DNA from: Sipunculus nudus
Lineage: Eukaryota > Annelida > Sipuncula > Golfingiida > Sipunculidae
Reading direction: 5' to 3'
Length of the DNA stretch: 64,000 bases
Assembly (NCBI GenBank): GCA_026874595.1
Contig: CM049312.1
Span: 63,704,929 to 63,768,928, forward strand
Under the pieces are notes generated by a model. It did no database searches. It had not been told where the DNA came from and saw only the letters and a list, made by a program, of their open reading frames with translations. A program made the translations under genes and the position numbers. Shown piece after piece: positions 46,414-58,750 of the stretch (position 1 is the stretch's first letter; each line of letters starts with the position of its first letter).

Positions 46414-48064
46414 ACCATTCATATCACCAGAGAGAGAAATTCACATTTCTTTAAGAGTATTATGTGTGGTCAGTATAATTCAAAAATGATCGCAAACAAC
46501 CTAAGCGCAGTGTTATTTTCTTTTAGAAAATTGTACATTTTTTTTGTAGATTACACTAACTTTATGATGTAGCTTCGTTTCGTTTATGATCAGAATTCTG
46601 AAAATGGTTAGCACTTAAATTGTCAAATGATTGTTAAATTGGCTTTCATATTCGTACATTCGAGATTAAAGAGTACCGGTGACATCGATGCCTGATTGGC
46701 TCAACATCAGGAGTGTATGTCAAAACGTTTGTGTTAGCATACCTGTTCACCTTTACGCCAAGAATTAACATTTGCGCTAAATATAATATAGAACAATAAT
46801 ATAGAATATAGTCATAACAATAATAATAAAAAAAAATAATAATAATATTTTTTATCTCTTTTATTCAAAATATACTTATAGTTACCCAGCCTGGAATCCT
46901 AATTGATCTTCACATCACTTCAGTTTGAAGGCGCTGAAAATTGATGCTGGTCTAATAAGCTCTTGATGTAAGTTGTGTTGATTCAAGCTACACGGGTCAT
47001 GTGCATCATGAGACAGTGTTGGACAACCACGTGGATTTATCTACAACATACCTATTGCTCGATGGAGGGACTACATCATTCAAGCACACCTTCAAGTGGC
47101 TGTAGAAGTTATATAGACAACTGACTTTATTTTTAAAAAAAAATGTCTTGTTGGCAAAACAATATGTGTCAAAATTTCTGCCTTCTATATGTAATATCAA
47201 ATTATGGTCAAATGACTCACATCTAATGGAATATACACAGATAATTTGCTAATTTTGTAAATTATACTTTTACAGCAGGGACCACCACAGGGACTGATAC
47301 GGATTAGCTGTTGATTATTGAACTGAAGTTACTTTAGATTAATAAAAAAACACGTTTTTCGCTCCATTACATACGTGGAGATTATTTATGATCGTGGCAC
47401 CCGGCGACACGAATGAAAGACTCACGGTTTATCAAGTACCATATTATTCGAAATAACCATAAAGTTTTGACGATTAAAGAGTGTTTGCGTATTCAATGCC
47501 GTGAAAAGTTACAAGTGTTTATCCCTGGATTTGTTTTGTTTTTGCATTATAATAACGTGTGTTGTCAATAAATGTTAGTTTTGGAACTTTTTTTTTAAAT
47601 TCATAATGTATATCCTTATCTGTAAATAGTACCCCGCTAGTCCAGTAAGATTTATTATATATCATCATTGCAGTTTTTTTTCTAAATATAAAGCCACGAC
47701 CGTGTGTGAAGACTCTTTACTTTCCGTTCAGAGCCCGTTGACGCCCAATATTTGGCAAGCACCTGCCGATTCAGGGTGACTTCTCACTGGACCGAGTATC
47801 CCTAAAGACACCGACGTAATTGGTTACACTCATTATTATTTATTTTAACTTTTAGCCAAGTGGGACATACAGGTACTTCACGTGAATGTTTATACCTTGA
47901 AATATCTACAAACATGTATTTTGTATGGATAGCAAATGTAAATTTTAATTCATGGGCAGAGCTGTTTGGGGGCGGTGAAATGATAATATCTAAATTTTAA
48001 CCAAGTTAATTCAGATTACAACAGATGAATGCCGATGCTTTTACTCAGTCAGTGAACAGGCAGT
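46414..48064. other. C-to-A intergenic flank, unit 4/5
   Basis: No gene. It matches 16815-18439 across most of its length ('agagagagaaattcacattt' at both starts). Confidence 0.6.
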
Positions 48065-48090
48065 TTATGTAAATTGCAGCGTTACATGAT
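48065..48090 (+). promoter_or_regulatory. Conserved block upstream of A5 exon 1 (degraded)
   Basis: 'ttatgtaaattgcagcgtta' plus 'catgat', 126 bp before the A5 start codon, with substitutions relative to A1-A3. The gene is dead. Confidence 0.25.
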
Positions 48091-48606
48091 ACAAATAGCT
48101 TTTACACACGCTTTGAAGTGTATTAACATTGTACACAATTGGGAAAAACTTCATGTGAAGGTTTTGAATAACTTAAGTTTACTCTTAAAGTTTTTCATGG
48201 TAAACAGTATTGATAATGGATAAGGATATTGATCTGGATGCTGCAGTGAAGACCGATTTTCCCTCACCATAGCAGGATCGGAATGAAGTGGAAGGTTGTG
48301 GTAAGATGATGGATCTTGTATTGTGGTGGCGAAGGGAGCTGTCAGTAATTAGCTTTTGAGATAAAGTTTGCTAACTTTTTTTTTTTTAATACAAACAAAC
48401 AAATACAATACATACAAAACAAACAGTGAAAGTTTCCAAAACAATTCGATATCCTTTCAATATATATGTATATAAAGATCCACTGTCTCACCAATATATA
48501 TTGTATTATCCAATTCCATATGGTGTTTTATATATTCCCAAAACAAAATATCTGATAATAATGCAGTAAATATGTATATAATACCTGTATTCTCAAAGTA
48601 AATCCT

Positions 48607-51600
48607 CTAATTATCTGTATACCTATAATTTATGAAATCTCTCCCATAACTAAACTCTCCCCATCTACTATGAAACTTAGTTACCAAGTTATTTTTTTGT
48701 GCCATCATAAATTCTATTCTGGCATATTTCCAGATTTCCTGGCATGCTTTATCAAAAGATAGACCTTCTTGACAATTTCTAGCTCTATTTATATATTGTT
48801 TCACCACAAACAAAATTAAATTCCCTACTACAGGTGCCATTGGAGCACCGTACATGACTGTAGAGATATTTATATCAATATTAATACCTTTTTGTTTACA
48901 CCACCTTTCAATATCTGACCATAGTGTTCTAACCTTATAGCAAGACCAAAACAAGTGTGTTAATTGTTCTTGCTCTCTTTTACAAAAAGTACATGAATCA
49001 GAATCTTTAATCTTCCATTTACATAACCAATAATTATTTACTAAACAATTATTAAGCAATTTATATTGAAACACTCTAGATTTTGTGTCCAAACATATTT
49101 TATAGGGAACCTTGTATACTTCCTTATAATCTACCTCTATGTCTGACATGCAACTTGCTATATTTGGAATATATGGCCCTTTTCTTAATATAGTACCAAC
49201 AAAGCACTGACATATTACTTTCGAAGATGCACCAGATATGAGTATCTGCTCCCCATTATAAAAAGCAAACGAAAATGGCTCTATAGAACTTAAATTTTGC
49301 GGTTTAAGATATTTAAACTTAGACACAAGGGCATACCATTTTAAAAAATGTATTCCTGAGATACCTTTTCCAATCCAAAATTCAAAAGACTTGATATTGC
49401 CCATGTAATCAAAAAAATCTAATCCTGTGTTAATTCCTACATCAGAAAACTGTTTCCAATAGGTTAAAGCATTGTCAATTTTTAATAATTTATTATTCCA
49501 AATAATTTGCTTTTCAACTGGAACATTTTCAAAATATTTCATTCGTAACATTATATAACTTTTTAAGACTTCTTTGTAAAAGCTTGGAATATTAAATAAT
49601 TTTATATCTTTTATTTCTATATTACTGTTAAGCAACAACTCTACATCTGGACAGAGTGTCTGTAAAAAATGTCTAAACAACACCTTCCATGGTCTTTCTT
49701 CTACCTTTATGTATCTTTTAAGCCATGCTATTCTTGATGTATAAATTATTGATTCTATATGTGGAGCATTTAGACCACCATTTTCCACTTCTTGTACTAA
49801 TTTTACTCTCTTAATTCTCTCTCTACCTCCATTCCACATAAAACTGAAGAAGAGTTCATCAACTCTTTTACAAAAGTCTACTGGTACTGATGCATTAGAA
49901 ATATAATAATAAAACTTAAAAAAAGAATGATTTTGCTACTTGAATTTTTCCTAAAAGTGTCAGTCCTCTCTGGTTCCACATTTTCAATATATTTTGCACT
50001 GAATTCAGCTTAGAGAAAAAATTTAAATCCTCGGATTCTTTTTTATCATATGAAATGTAAACTCCCAAAAATTTTATTGGATTATCAGGCCATCTTATTC
50101 CTAGTGGTTTCTGCTTATTATTTCTAAATTGACCTATCCACATACCTTCACATTTCTCATAATTAATTTTTAAACCACTAAAATTCCCAAATTGTTTAAT
50201 GATCTCAAGGAAATATTTAGCTGAACTTTTGTCTTTTACAATTCCTACCGTATCATCTGCATTCTGAAGTAACTTAAAATGATATCCTGAAACTTCTAAT
50301 CCTTTTATTTTTTCTGAACTCTTTATGTATTCTGCCATTATTTCAGCAGCTAAAACAAATAAATATGGGGACAAAGGGTCTCCTTGCCGAACCCCTCGTT
50401 TAACTTTAAAATATCCAGATGTAACTCCATTATTTATTGTACAGCTTTCAATATTATTATATAAAATGTGAATCCAATTGATAAATATGGATGGAAATTT
50501 ATATTTCTCCAAAACTGATATCATAAAGTTCCATTCCAAGGAATCGAAAGCTTTTTCAAAATCTATACTGATTATTATCCCAGGTAAATTTTTCATTCTT
50601 GTATATTCTAAAAGGTCTGATAAAATTCTTATATTTTCCCCTATATATCTTCCCTGAATATATCCAGTTTGATTTGCATTAATAATTTCTGGCATGATCT
50701 TTTTTAATCTTAAAGCTAAAGTTTTTGATAAAATTTTGTAATCTACGTTTAACAAAGATATAGGCCTCCAATTTTTTAATAATGTTCTATCCTTTTTCTT
50801 GTCAATTAATGTTATTATAGCCTGTTTTTGAGAAGACGACAGTTCCCCTTTTTGAAATGCTCTATTAAATGATGCTACCATAGTTGAGCCGAAAAGGGGC
50901 CAAAATTTTTGATAAAATTCTGCAGATATGCCATCATTACCTGGGCTTTTGTTTTTTGCAAATGTTTTTAGAGTTAAATAACATTCCTCTTCTGTAATTT
51001 CTTTACCTAAATATTCTGAATTTAATTTGGATAACATTGGCAACTTTATTTTATCCAAGTAATCATCCAACTCCTTCTGAGTGTTGTTTGCATGTGAACA
51101 ATATAACTTCCGATAAAATTCCTTTTGCATTTCTAAAATTTCTTTTCCTTTGGTTACCATTTCTCCTGTAGGTGACACTAATTTTCTTATACATTTTTGT
51201 CCATTATTATACCTCTCTAAGTTGAGGAAATATTTAGAATTTTTTTCTCCATGTTCGAACCATCTAATTTTAGATCTAAGCATACAACCTTGTGTTTTAT
51301 AATTATCAATATCTGCCAGCTGATTCGTAACTGAAGTTATTTCATCTTGTAAAGCTTGACTATGGCATACTTTGGATGTGTCTAATTTTTCTTGTAATAC
51401 CTGTAGTTTTTGTTTAAGACTCTCTTCTTTTGTTTTTCTTTCTTTAGCTCTTTTTTTACAATATGATATACTAAACTGTCTTATCTTATATTTAAACAAT
51501 TCCCATTTAACCCTGTCATCTTTAATATTACTGTACTCTCTATCCCATACTTTTTTTTCTTTGTTCAGATTTTCAACAAATTCTTCTTCTTGTAATATAT

Positions 51601-52307
51601 CTCCATTTAATTTCCAATAGCCTTTACCCTTTTTTTTCTTTATCTGATGGGTGTTCCAAATCCAAAATTACTGCGCAATGATCTGAATGAATGTATGGTT
51701 CAATATATGTATCTTTAACTGTATCTTGTAACGTTTGTGAATTCCACCAATAATCTAATCTAGAGCAAATATTACCATTCTTTTGTCTCCATGTATAACG
51801 TTTCTTTGACGGGTATTTGATTCTAAAAATATCAGTTAATGATAAATAATCTATTGTTTTTTTAAAGTTTTCTACTACTGTTTTCTTAATATCTTTTGTT
51901 CCTCCTTTTTTATCCAAAATCCCATCAAAAACTATATTAAAATCTCCTCCTACTAAGACATTGTCTGTATTTTCTATATGCTGGTGTATTAAGTTATAGA
52001 GTCTAATGTAAAATCTATTTTGTTCATTTGTCATATTTGGTGCATAAATGTTTATTTACTTATATTCTATTCCCTTTTTAATGAAAATAGCACATTCTCT
52101 GCTAGATGAGTTTGCATGACTATAAAAAGCTTTCCCATTCCATTCATTATTCCACTGATTTTCTATTTCTCTAGTTCCATGTGTTTCCTGTAAGAACAGT
52201 ATATCAGCCCCTTGCAATTTGGCCCATCTAAATACAGATCTTCTCTTTTTGGGGTTACCTAACCCCCTAACATTTAAGCTTATTAATCTGAATGACACAA
52301 ATAACAC
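48607..52307 (-). pseudogene. LINE ORF2: endonuclease-reverse transcriptase, broken
   Basis: Reading from 52307, the apurinic endonuclease shows LISLNVRGLG, FLQETH, GGDFNIV and SDHCAVI. After it, a spacer leads to the RT with KSPGNDGISAEFY, SIDFEKAFDSLEW, RGVRQGDPLSPYLF, QNADDTVGIV and GLKINYEKCE. The C-terminus has a zinc-binding CX2CX8HX4C (CTFCKREQEQLTHLFWSC). This order is that of L1/Tx1-clade ORF2, and about 1230 codons is the usual length. There are three breaks: TAA at 52056-52058, a frame change in an A run near 51632 and one in a T run near 49917. ORF2 copies and inserts the element's RNA by target-primed reverse transcription in functional relatives. Confidence 0.85.
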
Positions 52308-54179
52308 AAATATTACTCTTTAACCATAAATACTTTACTGGGAGATAAACAAGTGTTTTGAGTTTGTATATTAATAAATTTGTTTGCATGTGCAAATGGA
52401 AAAATAAACTAATTAAAAAAGTAATCTTGTTGGTTTTAGTATCTTTGTAACATTTTAATCTAATGTTTTTTCTTAAATAAGCCCAACAAGTTGTAGCCTT
52501 TAGTTTACTTCCTTGTACTAAGCTTAGTAAGCTAAAGGTTACATGGATCATCTTGATCCATCCTAAACCTGAGGAAAACCTTATTCTCTCAGGTCTATTC
52601 ATCGTCATGTCAGCAAAAGGACTTCTGACAGGCTTGCCCCTTTCTTATATTTATTTTTTAACAACTAACCCAAATTTAATCTATATCTTAGTCAATATTT
52701 TCTTTCTTCTAGTATTCTGATTTTGTTTTAAATTATTATTTTTTTTTATAACTAATCTCGAATTTACAAATTAATGTATCTAGCTTTTCCTGGTGTATAA
52801 ATATCTTAATTCTAATTCATATATAACCATTATTATTTGATTTCATTTGATTGACAGCTTTAGTATTACTTAGGTGACTGTTTTCACCTTAACAAATTAA
52901 TATATCCATATATTTCTATGATATTAATATGTATCAAAGTGCCTATTTCATTAAAAAAAATAACTTATTCAAAATAGGTAACTCTCTGTGTGTTACACTT
53001 GATATTTTAGGAAAAAATAAGACTCATATCACCTCAGATGTCTTCCTATGATGCCAACATACCCAAAAACCTTAATGAATAATAGTACAAACTAAAGTCT
53101 GAAAGATAAATAAATAAATAAATATATAAAATAAAAGTTAAGTCTAATAACTAAACATATATAATGCTTAATAATTATCAACATTGTTCTACCCCAGTGA
53201 ACAACTTGCATGTTTAGTATTATCATTTACCTATATATTTCCACAATACATTGCCCCAATTCATATCAATCTTCTCTTATACAATGTAAAAAAAAAAAAA
53301 AAAGTAAATTAATCTGATGACTGGTCTAATTTTCTAAGTATGTATCCATAAATCTATATAAAGAGTAAACACTCCTGCTTCCAATACATACAGTTATCAC
53401 TCAACAAGTATAATCATTATAATTCAATCAATGTAATATATGCCTGTTAATATTTGATCAATAAAATTCCTCACTGACCCCATTAATATCAATGTCTTTC
53501 TGTGATTAAACAAAGTTATACGAAATTAATAAAAAGAAAATCCCTGATTCAATGTTTAAAATATTAAATTAGGACCCTTTGATATCTGTCAGGCCAAAAC
53601 ATACAGAAATAGTCCTTCCTTTTAAGATGACTGGACAAAAACCAACATTGTTCTTTCCACAAATTCCTCAAAATGTCTATATTTCTGACAATTTTCCTGA
53701 ATGTATTTAAAAAATATGGACAATATCTTGGTACAATAAGAATCACAATCTTTCTGTGAAACAATTATACTGAAAGACCTTTACTTATCACAGTTGCTGA
53801 TTAGGGTTAAAGGTAAGGAAAATTACATGATATTCAATATCATATATTGCTAAAATTCTTCCAACAGAGTTGACCAACATACATATTTAATATTAGTAAA
53901 GTGACTAACCTCATATTTAAGAAACTGTTTGTATCTATAATATTTGTGCGTTATAACCCAGCTAATTTAAAAGAGGAAGGAAGATATTCTTATTAAATCT
54001 AAATACATGTATCCCTCAGTAGCTTTGAATATTTGCACAAAAGTATTCATTTAATTTAGGTAAGCTAACTTGGAGCTCTCACCGACAAATTACTAACACT
54101 GCTCTCTACAGAAAGTTCTCCTAAATTTCTATATTTATGACAATTTTTCTGAATGCATTTATATATATATAAAAATAAG

Positions 54180-54934
54180 TGAACCATGGGTCATGACATG
54201 TTGACAATAAGTCTTTGCCCAGGCAGCTAATCGAGATAATGTTAGTGGCATCATTCGTCATGATCATCAAATTTGATGACAATCCAGCCAGCCTTTCCCT
54301 TAGGAACCTGGCTATTTGTGTGGATCTTGCATTATTTTCAGGGTGCTAATACATACCCCAAAATTCTGATAATACAGGTTACAATGACCCATTTTCAGGT
54401 TTCTGGGGAGAACTTATGAGGAACTCTCAGGGTGTAAAGTAAGAAGATTCTAGGTTCAATAGTAATGATTTGTGCTCTACTTTGGTATCAATTTTCCAAT
54501 TATTTTGGGAGGGGGGAGGGTGCTTCTTAGCCCCATAGCTCAGAGAATACGGATAACAGAGACCAAATTCCAAGTTTCCAAGTAAATTATTCTGGACCTC
54601 TCTGAATTTAAAGTAAGAAGATTCTAGGTCCAATTGTCATGATTTGTGTCCTGCTTTGGTATCAAATTTCAGTTAAGCTGGGGTCGCTTTTAAGCCCCAT
54701 AGCTCAGAGAATATGGGTTACAGAGACCTGATTTCAGGTTTCCAAAGACATTTTTTACAAACCTCCCTGGATATCAAGTAAGATGATTTTAGAACAAACA
54801 GTTACATTTTGTGACTTGTTTACATACACTTTTTTTGCGCCCTGTTAACGGACAGATGGCCGGACGAAGAACAAAGAGTGATCGCTATAGCTCCAATGAC
54901 TAAACAGTCATCTGAGCAAAAAAAAAAAAAATAG
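54180..54934. mobile_element. Nested repeat insertion with about 175-bp internal repeats
   Basis: Inside the second 0.5-kb unit lies a less AT-rich block. It contains three diverged copies of a 175-bp unit (landmarks 'aagtaagaagattctaggt' at about 54437 and 54610, and 'ccccatagctcagagaata' at about 54531 and 54696). It ends with 'gtgatcgctatagctcc', 'tcatctgagc' and an A run of 14. The A tail suggests a SINE- or LINE-like tail; the family is not identified. Confidence 0.5.
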
Positions 54935-55702
54935 GTTACAACGTAATAAAACAAGTATAACCATCATTCTGTGATGAGAATATACTGAAAAACCTATAAA
55001 TATCACAATTGTTGATTAAGGTTCAGAACAAGGAAGAAATGCTTGTTATTCAGTATAATATACTCATAAAATACTCGTTAAACATACTTCCAACAATATT
55101 CACAAAACATACACAATAATATTGATAAGTGACTAACCTGATATTCAATAGTGTCAGTATATTTAGTATTTGTGTAATACGGCTATGCAAATTTAAGAAA
55201 AAATACTTTAATATCTCAGTATATACATCACATAATAGCTCTGGATATTTGCACAAAAACATCAGGCGAAATGTCAACATTATTCTCTACAGTATTTCTT
55301 ACAGTATTACTGATTTGTATCCCCTTCAGACAAAATAACTACATTATTCTCTATCTTAAGTATTTCAAAATGCTATACTTGCGTCATTTTTCTTGAATAT
55401 ATTTAAAAAATAAATAAATATATAAATACACAAAATTAAAAAAAAATAAATAAATAAAATAAAATAAATAAATATAAAAAAAAATTTTAAAAAAAATTTA
55501 AAAAAATTTGGAGGCTTTGCCATGGTACGATGAGTATTACTATCTTTCTATAATATGACAACATTGAAAATCCTTCCACTATCACAATTACTAATTAAAG
55601 TTAAGAATAAGGAAGAAAATGCTAGTTATTCATTATTACATTATACTTAAAAATACCAACCAAGTTGACAATCATTCCTTTTTAATATCAATAATGTGTC
55701 TT

Positions 55703-55723
55703 ATTATATACATATATATATAT

Positions 55724-55772
<49 letters not shown>

Positions 55773-55780
55773 CATATACA
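55703..55780 (+). repeat. (TA)n/(CATA)n microsatellite
   Basis: Alternating tatata and cataca stretches of about 78 bp in the LINE spacer. Confidence 0.9.
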
Positions 55781-56516
55781 GATTTTTAATATCAGTCTAC
55801 CTTGGGTAAATACCCAAATGTACCCTAATTTAACAGACTTTTACAGTACTCCCAAAATATGTATATGCTTTTGACAAATATCGACAAGTAATTACCTGTC
55901 CCTTATCTTTTCATTCTACTGCCTTGATGATTGTTAAACAATTCATAATTTAATTTTTTTTATATAATGAATTTTACCATTATCTATAGACTGTATCAAA
56001 CCCAATCTTTGCATATTTATACTTATGGCTTGAAAATGTGTTTATTTAAAATTATAGTCAAAAAAAAAAAAAATCGACATTATTTACCTAATGTTCAATG
56101 CAACGATAATTCCTAAACATTTAACAAGGCATACCCATATAGCATATCTGTATTTGAAATTCAATGTTGATTATAACATCGTTAAGTAAAGTAAATCTAT
56201 TGAAAAAAAAACCAAAAAAAAAAACCAGGCATTTTCTTCTAAAATATATATATGACAATTTCTGTATATAAAATAACTTACATCTGTTTCTGTAGTTCAT
56301 CTCATCTATTGAACAGAGTCTATAGTATCTAATTTTACTATCAAAAAAGTCTTTTAAACCTCCAACCCGGCGATCCGTCCTCTTGGTTCTCCTAATGTTT
56401 ATTTACTATCCTTGACCTTGCTCTTCGTGCATCTACGGCAATGGTCGCTCATCTCCGTTTCTCAGCCCTGACACAGTGATTTCTTAGTATTCCTGAAGGT
56501 GGCGCTGGTGCTCTAG

Positions 56517-56718
56517 CCAACCGTGGTTGAGCGACTCAAATCCTTTTGCACAAGCGAATGAGTTGATATTCGGGTTACGTAATCAGTGTTCACCTGGGTT
56601 TAGTTTTGTTAGCTGTCCAACCGTGATTGAGCGACTCAAATCTTTTTGCACAGGCGAATGAGTTGAATATTCGGGTTACGTAGTCAGTGTTCACCTGGGT
56701 TTGGTTTTGTTAGCTGTC
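56517..56718 (+). repeat. Tandem duplication of about 100 bp at the ORF1 3' end
   Basis: Units 56517-56616 and 56617-56718 both start 'ccaaccgtg' and end 'ttttgttagctgt', with a few differences. The unit next to ORF1 supplies its last codons (GQLTKPNPGEH and stop). Confidence 0.9.
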
Positions 56719-57640
56719 CGTTGACATACAATTCTCCCCGCCAGAAACGTACTTTGTTACCTCTTTCAAATTCCATTTTCATTTGTTCTTTCACCTGTTC
56801 CTTGCGTTTAAAGTCTTGTTTTGTGAGATCTTCCACAACTCTGACTGTCTGCATGTTTTTGTTTTTACTACCCCATGTAACTTTATTTCTGTCCGTTCTT
56901 GAAAAAAATCTCACGATAATATGTCTCGGTTTCTCACCTTTTTTCCCGGTTCTGTGGGCTGTTTCAATTCTACTTATTATGTCCGTACTATCAATTTCTG
57001 CCTCGCCTTCCGATTGTAATAAACTGTTTTCTCCGATTACTTTTGCTGCAATATCCAAACAGTTTTCCGACCTTGCACCTTCCGGCACCCCAATAATTCG
57101 AGCATTCCATTCTCTGCTTAATCTTTCTTGTTTGTTCATTTCATCGTTCAGACGTTGTTCTAATTCTTCAATTTTTTCTCTCTGTCCATGTTTTCAGTCT
57201 GTAACTTTTGAACTTGTTTCTCTAGCGATTTAATCCTCCTGTGGTCGTTTTCTTTGTGTGTCATAATAGTATCAATGTTGTCACTCACTGTTAAAGTTAA
57301 GGTTTCGAGCTCGTCCACTTTTTTCTTTATTGTCTCATTTTCTTTCTGCAGGTTTTTTAATATTTTGAAGAAAATCTTTGTGGATTTTTGTTAGCTTCTC
57401 TTCAATTTTTTCTTGTGAGTCTTTTACAAGTTTTTTCATATCTTTCATTGCATTTTCCACTAGTAATCTTGTACTCACTTGTTCTTCACTTGTTTGGGCC
57501 GCCATGTTTGTTTGTAGAATGTCCTCCGTGTCGTCTGTCACTTCTTTTCCGTCCTGACCTTGTTTTACTTCAATCAATTTTTCAATATTTCCGGTGACTG
57601 GCTGGTCTTTGGTACTCTTTGTCCTTCCTTTTGGAGGCAT
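56684..57640 (-). pseudogene. LINE ORF1: L1-type RNA-binding protein, two frameshifts
   Basis: It starts MPPKGRTKSTKDQP at 57640 and has a charged coiled-coil part (KDMKKLVKDSQEKIEEKLTK, later KSLEKQVQKLQTEN). It then has the RRM-like domain of L1 ORF1 proteins (ARIIGVPEGARSENCLDIAA, IETAHRTGKKGEKPRHIIVR) and the C-terminal domain (KQDFKRKEQVKEQMK, FWRGELYVNGQLTKP). Frame changes lie near 57365 and 57186, both next to A-rich runs. Functional relatives form trimers on the element RNA. The combined length of about 318 codons is normal. Confidence 0.8.
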
Positions 57641-57925
57641 TTTCTTAAAGTTCTATTTTTTTTGGCTGAGTTTTATGATTTTTGCTTCGGGCACTGCCTG
57701 GACCGTCCTCACTAGCTCTCCATGACACCGGAAGTCCCTTTAATACCGCATATATGCTTCAAAAGTACAGTCAGTCCTCTTGGAGGTCCTTTATAAGATG
57801 GTGGGGCGGCGGTTGCTGAGGTAATGGTGTTTTCTTTGTTGTGGGTAGTCTTGCGCCGGTACAGACATAAACCTTACAGTGAAGATGTAATTATCGAAAC
57901 TGATTCTATTCCAAAAAATAAATGA

Positions 57926-58703
57926 TTCTACATAATTTTGCCGTGGAGATAAAATAAGATGTGAAAAAGCATGTAGTGTCAAATGGTCAATTTAAATTTG
58001 AAAACTAAATATATATAGTTATGTTTATTGTGCATGTTGACATAAAATATATCAGCAAAAGACTTATGTACTCCCAAAATGCTTATATGGAAACTCTTTC
58101 GGTATGTGACGCTGTTGTTTGTTTATATCGGATTGTCTTTAGTTCGTGTTTTTATGTGACCAAGAGGAAAAATAAATGTATGAATATAAGTTTTTTTTAT
58201 TTTGTTATTTAACTGAAACACGAAAACACGTCTTTTCTTCTCTTTATAACTGGTGTACTTGCAAACACAACATGTAAAATGTGTAAAAGTAGAAAGATCA
58301 ACCGATCATCAACAAACAGATCAATAACGAATAAAGATGAAAGTAAGAAATGCACTCATTAAAGCAAGGAGAGATGTGAGTTGCAACTTAAATGAACTTA
58401 ATATTGTAATGAAGATCTTATATAGTAATGTTATATCAGCTTAACTATATGAGGCCGAAACATCCATGAAGAACGAGATTAAATTCATTTATTACAATTG
58501 CACATTAGAAGTCGGCATGTGATATGGCCTAGAGAAATATCAAACGAAAACAAATGTGATAAAAAAACTGGAACAAACTGAAAAATGAAAAGAAATAAGC
58601 ATTTTTAATGGGAATGGATGTTACATATATTGCTCATACCGCTGACATGAACATACGTAGGTAGAAAGACGAGAGGATAACCAAAGGCAATCTAGAAAAG
58701 AAC

Positions 58704-58750
<47 letters not shown>

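Larger units (their letters stand above)
52308..56516. repeat. Long spacer between ORF1 and ORF2 with about 0.5-kb tandem repeats
   Basis: No gene. Very AT-rich. The passage 'ctgaaagacctttacttatcaca' with its neighbours recurs at about 53771, 54984 and 55563, and 'ctgaatgtatttaaaaaata' type sequence at about 53697, 54149 and 55394. That gives three diverged copies of a unit of about 0.5 kb, the second interrupted by the insertion at 54180-54934. Such a long inter-ORF region is unusual for an L1-type element. Confidence 0.6.
48376..57743 (-). mobile_element. L1/Tx1-like non-LTR retrotransposon inside A5
   Basis: The 3' end is the poly(A) tail, seen as a T run at 48376-48387 on the plus strand, and the 5' end is at about 57743. 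It has ORF1 (57640-56684), a 4.4-kb spacer, ORF2 (52307-48607) and about 220 bp of 3' UTR. The 5' UTR is only about 100 bp. The host exon is continuous if the element is removed. The insertion at a T-rich site matches the TTTT/AA preference of L1-type endonucleases. No clear target duplication is visible. With both ORFs broken the copy is not autonomous as read. Confidence 0.85.
48216..57925 (+). pseudogene. A5: A-type transporter pseudogene, internally deleted and split by a LINE
   Basis: Left part 48216-48375: exon 1 begins MDKDIDLDAAVKTDF, with TAG at 48270-48272, and runs to 'gtggcgaagggagct' (48341). It is joined directly to the part of the last exon just before 'tttgctaac' (TM11, FANFF). 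Right part 57744-57925: 'taccgcatatatgc' (TAYM) through TM12 ('ggtggggcggcggttgctga') to KNK and TGA at 57923-57925. The LINE lies between. Intron 1, exon 2, intron 2 and most of exon 3 are missing. Confidence 0.85.

Noticed and set aside
56721-57233. 170-codon plus-strand frame
   Set aside because: It is the antisense shadow of LINE ORF1; its translation has no family features.
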